8,218 bases of DNA, from contig USDU01000106.1 of the NCBI GenBank assembly GCA_900553635.1, positions 1 through 8,218 of the forward strand, read 5' to 3'. Each line of letters opens with the position of its first letter. Position 1 is the first letter of the stretch. Source of the DNA: an uncultured Lachnospiraceae bacterium. Lineage in GTDB: Bacteria; Bacillota_A; Clostridia; Lachnospirales; Lachnospiraceae. Under the pieces are notes generated by a model, which saw nothing but the letters and a program-made list of their open reading frames with translations, did not search any database and was not told the DNA's origin. The translations under genes and the position numbers were made by a program. This document shows, piece after piece, positions 1 through 7,033 of this stretch.

Positions 1-3000
1 GCTCTGCTCCGAAGCAGAATACGGACGCTCCGGAGGATAACGAGACACCGGCAGATCCGGAAGGAACGGACGAGACCTCCGGACAGTATAACAATGATTT
101 ATATGGAACCGATTACGCCAGCGAACCCTATGAGGTGCAGGTGGGGGAGTCGGAGACGCATTATATGTGCGGGTACACAGGTACAAACTGGGATGAGCAT
201 ATAAAGCTGCATCCGGCATGTGGGTGGAAATACAGTAGCTATACGTTTACCCCCTGGAACCGGACAGATTCCCTGCCCACAGAAGCAGGAAATTATTATC
301 TGGTAAATGATGTGGAATTAACCGAAACCTGGAATGTGCCGACAGGATGGACATATCTGTGCCTGAGCGGAAAGAGTATCACGATGAAGGGGAATGGCGC
401 TGCGATTTCCGTGTCAACGAAGGGAAAGCTCCACCTGACAGACTGTAAGGAAGCGGACAATCGGATTACCCATGCAGAAGGATATGAGGGAAGCGGTATT
501 GCGATCAGCGGCAGCAGCAGTAAGGTCGACGATGATGGAAAGGTTTGCTTATATAATATAAAAATCACAGGAAATAAGGCAGAAAAAGGCGGCGGTATTT
601 ACTGCGAGAACGCGGATGAAGGTTCCTTTCAGGTATCCCGTGATACCGTCATCGACGGAAATACCGCATTAGACGGAACGACGCCAGATAATGTATATCT
701 GTGTAAGAATCAAAGGATTTATGTGCAGGATCCCGGTGAGAAGATGCGGATTGGTGTTACCACAGATGTGGCGCCGACAGAAGAAAAGCCGGTTACGATT
801 ACCAAATTTGGAAATGTGACGAACGCGAACTATGTATTCAGCGATCAGGAATACGATATGGGGACGGTGCAGGATACACAATATTCGGATCGATATAATC
901 TGACCCTCATTCCCCGCACCGCTGCCATCACAGCCACAGACGCAGACGGTACGGTAACCAGCCGCAGCCTGGGGCTTGGTACTTCCATTATGCGCAATCC
1001 GGCGATTCCGACGGAAACAGACGCCTGGAGCGGAAGCTATGTGTGGTTTGGGTATAGCTTTAACTATAATGCTTTGAATAATCCGGGAAAACCGGTAAAG
1101 TACCGCGTGCTGTCCAAGGATACCACGGAGCTGGGCAAAAACGGAGAACATACCCTGTTTTTGGACAGTGAAGGCCTGAAGGTAGACGAAAGAAAATATA
1201 GCAGCGATAAATCGTCAGGTTACCCGGTTATTTCTTATATGTCTGACTTTTACGGGTACTCAAAGACTGCAGAAAAGAACGCACTTGTGGTCAGTACGAT
1301 CACAGAAACCGGAGGAGAGAATTGCCCGTTCTTTATTTTAACGCCGGAGCAGGCCAAATCCGGACGGTATGGCTATAGCAATTCAGGTACCGGTGCGGGA
1401 AGAGGAAAGAGTCTTATCGGTTCTGGCAAAGAAATTAAATGGTGGCTGCACGGCGGGGAGTCTTACGTGATGACGGACGGAACCATCGTACAGGGGAAAG
1501 ATACGACTGCCGGCGGCGGTATGACGACCAATGTGGATTTGTCGAAGATCCTGCTTTCTGAGGTGGTAACAGGCGAAGCAGGAAAACTGGGTGCAGAGTA
1601 TAAACTGACGCTACTGGCAGGGAAGAATGATTATGACAGAGAAAATATAAAGATTGAGCCGGATACTACTGACATTAAGCGAACAGAGGACCAGGTGACG
1701 GTTTCTTATACATTGCGTAATACGAATTGGATCACCTACCGAATCAACCAGGTGTCCGTATTGTTTTTTGATAAGCCCTATGGGGATAGTGACGCAAAGC
1801 TGCTTGCGTATGAGAAAATAGAGGGGCAGCAATTTTCCAATAAAAATGACTATGGAATTTACGTGGATCAATCCAGAAAAAAGAGCTTCACGGTTCCGGA
1901 AGGCTTAAGAGACAAACAGTGTGGCGTGGATTATCATGCCTACCTGATCGCGGAGCAGGTAAACGGCGAGCATGAGTCCAATTTCGCCAGCGCGCCGGTG
2001 GAGATTACGATTCCGAAGGGTTCTTACCAAATCGTACATACGGTAGTGAAGCCGCAGGGCGACGAAGTCACTTATGACGCGCAAAATCCGATCGATGTAA
2101 CCGGATTCTTTACCCTGGATTCCCGCCTGACACCCTATAAGGACAAGGTTACCGTGACATATAAGCTTCTGACAGGAGAGGGCGTGACCGGCACCGGAAC
2201 GCTGGATGAAAATCATAGGCTGACAGTAACGAAATGCGGCACCTTCAAAATCAAGGTCACCACATCGGCAGTCAACGATACTGCGGGAGATCCGCTTTAC
2301 AGTGAAGGAGAAGCCGTCGCCACCCTGACCGTGAAGAAGGCAGCCGGTTCCATGGGGGATGTAACGGTAGCCAATACCGATTCGGCGAAAACCGATATTA
2401 TTTACGGCGATACCTGGACAGCGTCCACAAGCAGCACGACAAATCAGGATGTGTCCTACACCTATTGGTTGAGCAGCCAGTCCGAAGAACAGGCAGCCGC
2501 AACCCAGCCGACCGACGCGGGAACCTACACAGTAAAGGCCACCTACGCGGCTACGGATCTGTATGAAGCCTGCAGTAAAACGGCAGAGTTTACGATTCTT
2601 CCGAGACCTGCAGCGCTTCAGTGGAGTGAGACAAAGCTAACCTATAAGGGCGACGCCCAGTCTGTCACGGCCACTGTAACGAACAAGGTTTCTCCGGATA
2701 CAGATGATAGCTTTAAACTGGAATATATCGGAAACACAGAAACAGAGGCAGGAAATTATACAGCAAGGGTGACAGCGCTGGGCAATCCCAACTACACCCT
2801 GGATAGCGCCACAAATACATCCCAGAGCTGGAGTATCGCCTATCTCACAGCCCCGGCAAGCCCGCTCAGCGTGACCGGAACAGAGGGGCAGAACGGCTGG
2901 TACGTGTCAGAGGTAACACTGAAAGCGGCTGACGGTTACCAGATTTCTGCCGATGGCGGAGCAACCTGGCAGGGCGGCTTTGGCTATACGACTTCCGGGA

Positions 3001-5672
3001 CCTATCATGAGGGGCAGACCTATCGTCTGAGACAGACAGCTACCGGATATATAACAGCTCCGGCAGCATTGCCGGTTATCAAAGTGGATTTGACAGCGCC
3101 CACCGGTAAGCTTCAGATTAACACAAGAGAGATTGAGCAGACAGACAGTGTTCTGTGGAAATGGTTTTTCAGGGAGAAAGCAGAAATTACGGTAACGGCG
3201 GCGGACGAAGTAAGCGGTGTAGCGAAGATTGAGTACCAGAGCGTGAATGCGCCCGGCGGATACCAGGAAAATGGATACTGGAAAAAACTGGATACAAACA
3301 GCCTTGCCATACCGGCCAATGCCAGCCAGATTCTTTATTTCAAAATCACCGATAACGCCGGGAACGTTACCATTCTGAATTCCAACGGCGTGGTAGTTTA
3401 CACAGACGCCACAGCCACCGGAGAAGTGAACTTCGTAAAGACGACCACAGCGGATCAGGATACCGGAATCCGGGTGGCGGAGAATACGGTTGCTTCTATA
3501 AAAGAAGGAACAGAGGATGTAGCAGCGGGAGCTTATCAGATAAAAGAGGTAAACGGAGAGAAACACCTGATTCTGACAGCAGCTTACCTGAAGTCCCTGA
3601 CAGACGGAGCCCATACCCTGACCGCAGCGTACGACGCCAACGGCCATGCCTGGGAGGATGGAGCCGAGGGTGAGAAGCCTGCGGATTCTACGATTACGGT
3701 TGTAGTCAGCAGAGCGCAGGGCGTTGTAACCATTTTTGGCGAACAGTCGAAGGTATACGATGGCAGACCGGTCAGCAAGCCGAGTATTACCACCGACAAC
3801 GAGCGGGGTACAAATGACGCCAACGTAACGATTGTATACAAGGTGAAGGGCGCGGATGACAGCACCTACACAAAAGAGGCCCCGAAGGATTATGGAACCT
3901 ACGTGGTACGTGTTACGGTGGCGCAGGATGACAGCCATACAGAGGCGGTGGATACAAAGGAATTTTCCATTACGAAAAAGCGGATGACGTTGACGGCTGA
4001 GGATTACAGCGGAACCTATGATGGACAGAAGCATGGCATTACCGTGACGGTGACTGAGCCTGCAGACGCGGAGATTTCCTATCGGGCTTCTGAGGACGCG
4101 TTCTGGCAGAGTGCTCCGGTTACGTATCGTGACGCGGGAACCTACACCGTATATTATCAGGTAACAAGCGAAAATTATGAGACAGAGACCGGCTCCCGGA
4201 CCATTACGATTACGCCGAAAACGGTGGCGCTTACATGGGGAACCACGATGTTTACTTATGACGGAACCGAAAAAATCCCCACCGTGACTGTGAACAGCAG
4301 TTCCCTTTGCGATGGAGATAGCTGTCAGGTAACAGGCATGAAGGGCGCGCAGAAGGCAGCCGGAACCTATAGTGCGGAAGCGGCAGCCCTGGACAACGCG
4401 AATTATCAGCTGCCGGACGGGAAGACCGCTGCATTTACCATTCAAAAAGCGGCGGTTACCATTCAGGCGGATGACGCAGGGAAGCATATAGAGAAGGCAG
4501 ATCCGAAGCTGACTTACCGCATTACAGAAGGAACTCTGGCAGAGGGAGACAGTCTGAAGGGAATTACCGTGAGCCGTGAGGAAGGCGAGACGGCCGGAGC
4601 CTACAAAATTATGGCAGGTTTGGCAGCAGGCGCAGAGAGTGAGAATCCCAATTATGAGATTACAGTTTCTGACAAAGCAGGAGCCTTTACCATCGGGGAT
4701 CACGATCAGGCGAAGGTATCCGCGGCTGCGGCAGCGCCCACCTGTACAAAGAATGGTTCCACAGAGGAACGAAGCTGCTCCGTGTGCGAAAAGGTGATGA
4801 TAGCGTCCGTGGAAATCCCGGCGCTGGGACATGACTGGACCGGAGAATGGAAGCTGGTAAAGGAAGCCACGGCTACAGAAAACGGACGGCAGGAGAAGAC
4901 CTGCGGACGGGAAGGCTGCGGTCAGAAGATGTACGAGGTGATTCCGGCGACGGGACAGTCTCCGGATGAGGATGGAACCGGTCAGGGCGATCTGCGCGTG
5001 GATTTGGAGATTACACAGGACGCGCCGATTGCTTCCGGTGGTATCTATAATACAAAGAAGGAGCTGCTGGACGCGCCGGGAATCTTTAGCGAGGCAGAGA
5101 AGGCAGCCATAGCGGAAGGAAAAGAGGCGAAAGTCTGGGTGGAAATCACGAAGACCGATCTGGCAGAGGAAGAGAAGGCTGCCTTTGAACAGGAAGCGAA
5201 GAAGACAGCCGGAGAAAACGCAAAGCTTGTATACTTCAGTGCGGAGCTGTTTCGTCAGATAGGCGAGAACGTGGAGCGTATTTCAGAGCCGGGCGCGAAG
5301 ATTCGCCTGACTATCCGTATTCCGGACGAGCTTGTGAACACGGACAGCACCATTTCCCGTGAATACTTCATTCTTCGGATGCATGATGGGGAGCTGACCG
5401 TCCTGAACGGAAGCTTCGACAAGGATATGAGGGAATACACCTTCGAGACTGACAAGTTCTCCGATTACGCGATTGTCTGCAAGGACACCAGGATTGAGAC
5501 GAAACCGGATGACAGGAAAAATGACAGCAAGGGCAGCTCCGGCGGATCATCCAAAGCCCCGGTAACCTCCGCCAACACCGGCGACCGGAACCAGCCGCTG
5601 GCATGGATGCTCCTGGCCGTGGCAGCGACAGGTATCATCGCAGCGGCGATCCGGAGAAAGAAAAGACAGTAA
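1..5672 (+). CDS. Giant mosaic cell-surface protein with sortase-type tail (5' partial)
   Basis: The frame is open from the left edge (first full codon at base 3), giving 1889 visible residues; the start and any signal peptide are outside. The visible N-terminus is an acidic Pro/Thr/Glu/Asp linker (about 1-45). Domains in order: a beta-helix-like region (about 80-300) with a GNKAEKGGGI motif resembling Pmp-type repeats; a DUF6273-like domain (about 337-533) with VKYRVLSKD and WWLHGG; a beta-sandwich (533-678); Ig/MBG-like modules (678-1028); an Ig-like domain with TAPTG and ITDNAGNVT (1029-1136); a CBM_X2-like module (1137-1237); four MBG/YDG-like modules (1237-1570); a Cys module with CSVC and CGREGC (1570-1653); and a C-terminal beta domain ending FSDYAIV (1660-1831). 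A Ser/Gly/Lys linker leads to SANTGD, a hydrophobic stretch and RRKKRQ. Such proteins are secreted and usually wall-anchored. Adhesion or glycan binding is an inference, as no catalytic domain is visible. The gene is followed by a terminator and seems monocistronic at its 3' side. Confidence 0.9.
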   Translation, partial: SAPKQNTDAPEDNETPADPEGTDETSGQYNNDLYGTDYASEPYEVQVGESETHYMCGYTGTNWDEHIKLHPACGWKYSSYTFTPWNRTDSLPTEAGNYYLVNDVELTETWNVPTGWTYLCLSGKSITMKGNGAAISVSTKGKLHLTDCKEADNRITHAEGYEGSGIAISGSSSKVDDDGKVCLYNIKITGNKAEKGGGIYCENADEGSFQVSRDTVIDGNTALDGTTPDNVYLCKNQRIYVQDPGEKMRIGVTTDVAPTEEKPVTITKFGNVTNANYVFSDQEYDMGTVQDTQYSDRYNLTLIPRTAAITATDADGTVTSRSLGLGTSIMRNPAIPTETDAWSGSYVWFGYSFNYNALNNPGKPVKYRVLSKDTTELGKNGEHTLFLDSEGLKVDERKYSSDKSSGYPVISYMSDFYGYSKTAEKNALVVSTITETGGENCPFFILTPEQAKSGRYGYSNSGTGAGRGKSLIGSGKEIKWWLHGGESYVMTDGTIVQGKDTTAGGGMTTNVDLSKILLSEVVTGEAGKLGAEYKLTLLAGKNDYDRENIKIEPDTTDIKRTEDQVTVSYTLRNTNWITYRINQVSVLFFDKPYGDSDAKLLAYEKIEGQQFSNKNDYGIYVDQSRKKSFTVPEGLRDKQCGVDYHAYLIAEQVNGEHESNFASAPVEITIPKGSYQIVHTVVKPQGDEVTYDAQNPIDVTGFFTLDSRLTPYKDKVTVTYKLLTGEGVTGTGTLDENHRLTVTKCGTFKIKVTTSAVNDTAGDPLYSEGEAVATLTVKKAAGSMGDVTVANTDSAKTDIIYGDTWTASTSSTTNQDVSYTYWLSSQSEEQAAATQPTDAGTYTVKATYAATDLYEACSKTAEFTILPRPAALQWSETKLTYKGDAQSVTATVTNKVSPDTDDSFKLEYIGNTETEAGNYTARVTALGNPNYTLDSATNTSQSWSIAYLTAPASPLSVTGTEGQNGWYVSEVTLKAADGYQISADGGATWQGGFGYTTSGTYHEGQTYRLRQTATGYITAPAALPVIKVDLTAPTGKLQINTREIEQTDSVLWKWFFREKAEITVTAADEVSGVAKIEYQSVNAPGGYQENGYWKKLDTNSLAIPANASQILYFKITDNAGNVTILNSNGVVVYTDATATGEVNFVKTTTADQDTGIRVAENTVASIKEGTEDVAAGAYQIKEVNGEKHLILTAAYLKSLTDGAHTLTAAYDANGHAWEDGAEGEKPADSTITVVVSRAQGVVTIFGEQSKVYDGRPVSKPSITTDNERGTNDANVTIVYKVKGADDSTYTKEAPKDYGTYVVRVTVAQDDSHTEAVDTKEFSITKKRMTLTAEDYSGTYDGQKHGITVTVTEPADAEISYRASEDAFWQSAPVTYRDAGTYTVYYQVTSENYETETGSRTITITPKTVALTWGTTMFTYDGTEKIPTVTVNSSSLCDGDSCQVTGMKGAQKAAGTYSAEAAALDNANYQLPDGKTAAFTIQKAAVTIQADDAGKHIEKADPKLTYRITEGTLAEGDSLKGITVSREEGETAGAYKIMAGLAAGAESENPNYEITVSDKAGAFTIGDHDQAKVSAAAAAPTCTKNGSTEERSCSVCEKVMIASVEIPALGHDWTGEWKLVKEATATENGRQEKTCGREGCGQKMYEVIPATGQSPDEDGTGQGDLRVDLEITQDAPIASGGIYNTKKELLDAPGIFSEAEKAAIAEGKEAKVWVEITKTDLAEEEKAAFEQEAKKTAGENAKLVYFSAELFRQIGENVERISEPGAKIRLTIRIPDELVNTDSTISREYFILRMHDGELTVLNGSFDKDMREYTFETDKFSDYAIVCKDTRIETKPDDRKNDSKGSSGGSSKAPVTSANTGDRNQPLAWMLLAVAATGIIAAAIRRKKRQ
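3712..4710 (+). repeat. Tandem MBG/YDG-like beta modules within the surface protein
   Basis: Four consecutive modules of roughly 75-90 residues lie here (about 3712-3980, 3981-4220, 4221-4450 and 4453-4710). The first three carry a YDG-type motif near the start (VYDGRP, TYDGQK, TYDGTE) and all four a Gly-x-Tyr motif in the second half (YGTYVV, AGTYTV, AGTYSA, AGAYKI). The third module has a clear partner outside the array, the module at about 2605-2840: ALTWGTTMFTYDGTE matches ALQWSETKLTYKGDA. At the DNA level, 17 bases encoding DAGTY are identical at 2514-2530 and 4131-4147. These are protein-level repeats that have largely diverged in DNA. They probably form a stalk that projects the N-terminal domains from the wall; that role is inferred. 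Confidence 0.75.
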
Positions 5673-5742
5673 AACAGGATTGACATAACTACCTATATTA
5701 AAATTACGGAAACAGATGAAATTATAGTTACATAGCAGGATA

Positions 5743-5791
5743 AAAGAAAGGCCGGAGACCATTGGTTAAAATGGATCTCCGGCCCTTCTTT
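5743..5791. terminator. Bidirectional Rho-independent terminator
   Basis: A long hairpin pairs ggccggaga/ccatt (5750-5763) with aatgg/atctccggcc (5770-5784), with one bulged A at 5775 and a six-base loop. The A-rich left flank (aaaagaa, 5743-5748) also pairs with the T-rich right flank (5786-5791) across one mismatch. On the + strand the stem is followed by a moderate T-rich tract (cttcttt). On the - strand it is followed by tttcttttat. It can therefore end both the surface-protein transcript and the convergent antiporter transcript. The last base of the antiporter gene's side (5790-5791) lies inside the extended stem, so the stop codon abuts the terminator directly. Confidence 0.88.
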
Positions 5792-6761
5792 ATCTTATAC
5801 AAATGTAAACCACGTATCCCGCATACAGCAGAATCATAGCCAGACCTTCGATTTTGTCGAGCCTGTGCTTCGTCCAGGCCATGAGCCACACGATGAAGCT
5901 GAAGCCTACCAGGATGATGATGTCGATAATATTTTCCTGGATAAAGGCGATGGGGCTTAAGGCGGAGGCGATACCGAGGACCATCAGGATGTTGAAGATA
6001 TTAGAGCCTACGGCGTTGCCCAGCGCCATATCCACCTCATTCTTGCGTGCCGCCACGATGGAGGTCATCAGCTCCGGCAGGCTGGTGCCGAAGGCCACGA
6101 TGGTCAGGCCGATGAGATTCTCGCTGATGCCGAAAGCGGAAGCGATGGTTTTGGCGCCATCCACGACCCAGTCGCTGCCAAGCGTGATACCCGCGATACC
6201 GATGACGATGAAAATCAGGCTTTTAGGCACGGACATGACCTTCATTTCCGCGGCCTCTGCGGCAAATTCCGAGTCTTCATTGTTCATGGAGTGCTGGGCT
6301 GACCGGATCATATACAGAATAAAAAAGGCGAACAGAACGATGAGAATCAGGCCGTTGACCCGAGTCAGCATCATGCGATCGTGTCCCAGCACCAGAAGCA
6401 GCAGGGCGCAGACTATGGAAAAGGGAATATCGATTTTCAGAGAGCTTTTTTGAACGGCTACCGGAGTCAGAACCGCGCAGACGCCGATGACCACCATCAG
6501 GTTGAAGATGTTGGAGCCTACGGCGTTGCTGACGGCCAGGGCGTTGCTGCCGGCGATGGAAGCGGTGACGCTGACTGCCGTCTCCGGCAGGCTGGTTCCC
6601 ATGGCTACGATAGTCATGCCGATGATAAGCGACGGTACCTGAAAATGCTTGGCGATACTGCTGCTGCCCTCCACAAAAGCGTCAGCGCCTTTTACCAGAA
6701 ACGCAAAACCAATGATGAGCAGTACCACAGCGAAGGGTACGCTCTGAAAAAATGTGTTCAT
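5790..6761 (-). CDS. CaCA-family Ca2+/Na+-type cation antiporter, probable Mn2+-responsive exporter
   Basis: This 323-residue integral membrane protein belongs to the Ca2+:cation antiporter superfamily (YrbG/COG0530 type, Na_Ca_ex domains) and has the usual prokaryotic length. Two inverted alpha-repeats are obvious. The first has MGTSLPE with Glu60, followed by NAVGSNIFN ending at Asn87. The second has FGTSLPE with Glu230, followed by NAVGSNIFN ending at Asn257. The two five-helix halves are joined by a hydrophilic acidic segment (about 154-180, containing NNEDSEFAAEAAE). The ATG at 6761 is chosen because it is preceded by a perfect AAGGAGG; a longer frame from a GTG at 6800 lacks a comparable site and lies in the leader. 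The gene has its own promoter and a yybP-ykoY riboswitch with terminator, so it is probably induced by Mn2+. It should exchange a divalent cation for Na+ or H+; the riboswitch favours Mn2+ efflux, while Ca2+ cannot be excluded. Confidence 0.93.
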   Translation of the reverse strand: MNTFFQSVPFAVVLLIIGFAFLVKGADAFVEGSSSIAKHFQVPSLIIGMTIVAMGTSLPETAVSVTASIAGSNALAVSNAVGSNIFNLMVVIGVCAVLTPVAVQKSSLKIDIPFSIVCALLLLVLGHDRMMLTRVNGLILIVLFAFFILYMIRSAQHSMNNEDSEFAAEAAEMKVMSVPKSLIFIVIGIAGITLGSDWVVDGAKTIASAFGISENLIGLTIVAFGTSLPELMTSIVAARKNEVDMALGNAVGSNIFNILMVLGIASALSPIAFIQENIIDIIILVGFSFIVWLMAWTKHRLDKIEGLAMILLYAGYVVYICIR

Positions 6762-6768
6762 AGAAAAT

Positions 6769-6775
6769 CCTCCTT
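6769..6775 (-). promoter_or_regulatory. Ribosome binding site that fixes the antiporter start
   Basis: The - strand reads AAGGAGG, seven bases before the ATG at 6761. It is a full-strength Shine-Dalgarno sequence. It rules in favour of MNTFFQSVPF as the N-terminus, over the upstream GTG that would add MIRFRFHFQGGFS. Confidence 0.9.
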
Positions 6776-6819
6776 GGAAATGGAATCGGAACCGTATCAC
6801 AGATACAACCCCTGCACAT

Positions 6820-6868
6820 AAAAAAGACTCCTATATACCTTTCCCGAAAAGAACGGTATACATGAGTC
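6820..6868 (-). terminator. Riboswitch-controlled intrinsic terminator (expression platform)
   Basis: On the - strand, GACTCATGTATACC (6868-6855) pairs with GGTATATAGGAGTC (6839-6826). This gives a 14-position stem with one A/G mismatch and one G/U wobble. The loop can fold further through CTTT/AAAG. Six T residues (6825-6820) follow at once, as expected for Rho-independent termination. Its 5' arm contains CTCAT (6866-6862), which is also the 3' strand of the aptamer's P1 helix, so the aptamer and the terminator compete for the same bases. A small hairpin (GTATC/GATAC, 6806-6794) sits between this terminator and the ribosome binding site. Confidence 0.88.
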
Positions 6869-6947
6869 TCATTTTTTAAGATTTGCCAGGTGCCACAGAC
6901 ACCGAGGTTGTTGACAAACCACACTTTCGTGCAAACTACTCCCTCAC
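6862..6947 (-). promoter_or_regulatory. yybP-ykoY (Mn2+) riboswitch aptamer
   Basis: Read on the - strand, the element starts with GTGAG and the hallmark GGAGTAG (6947-6936). A GAAA-capped hairpin follows (TTTGCAC...GTGTGG). Next comes a second arm, TTTGTCAACAACCTC then GGTGTC-TGT-GGCACC then TGGCAAA, in which the GTCAACA and CTGGC internal-loop strands match the conserved GTCGTCA and CCGGC of the Lactococcus yybP-ykoY aptamer as I recall it. The 3' end GAGACTCAT (6870-6862) returns to pair CTCAT with GTGAG, closing P1. The family binds Mn2+ and generally turns on Mn2+ exporters and related transporters. The fourth helix seen in some members is very short here. Assignment rests on conserved strands and secondary structure read by eye; a covariance-model search with RF00080 would settle it. 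Confidence 0.88.
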
Positions 6948-6971
6948 GGAATCCTTTTTTATGTTGGGTCT

Positions 6972-7000
6972 ATGATAGCAGACGAGGCGGGGCTTGTCAA
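6972..7000 (-). promoter_or_regulatory. Sigma-70/SigA-type promoter of the riboswitch-antiporter transcript
   Basis: On the - strand, a perfect -35 box TTGACA (7000-6995) is followed by a 17-base spacer and a -10 box TATCAT (6977-6972, one of six bases off consensus). An A/T-rich stretch (AAAATATTTA) lies just upstream and could act as an UP element. Transcription would begin near 6965, about 18 bases before the riboswitch aptamer. This makes the antiporter an independent unit rather than read-through from the pilin gene, whose stop lies 34 bases upstream of the -35 box. Confidence 0.85.
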
Positions 7001-7033
7001 TAAATATTTTCAATAGGCAGCGCACGGTCGAAT

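Noticed and set aside
135..137. GTG as the start of the surface protein
   Set aside because: The same frame is open for 44 codons further, to the left edge, with a coherent acidic linker. No ribosome binding site precedes the GTG and no signal peptide follows it.
2907..4832. A 641-codon open frame on the - strand inside the surface-protein gene
   Set aside because: It lies entirely antisense to well-conserved beta modules. Its translation is rich in Arg, Cys and His with no recognisable domain, and no ribosome binding site stands out. It is best explained by the codon composition of the sense gene.
5680..5708. TTGACA on the + strand after the surface-protein gene, possible promoter
   Set aside because: No acceptable -10 box occurs at 16-18 bases, and nothing but a terminator and a gene on the opposite strand lies downstream.
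6759..6800. Upstream GTG start of the antiporter at 6800, adding 13 residues
   Set aside because: The added residues are polar and unlike family N-termini, and the following ATG at 6761 has a perfect AAGGAGG at ideal spacing.
5854..6821. Two overlapping + strand frames (199 and 146 codons) opposite the antiporter
   Set aside because: They are antisense to a clear CaCA transporter gene, show no domain, and run partly through the riboswitch-side leader.
6682..6924. An 80-codon frame on the - strand across the riboswitch leader
   Set aside because: It crosses the aptamer and terminator and overlaps the antiporter start in another frame. RNA structure explains the sequence better.
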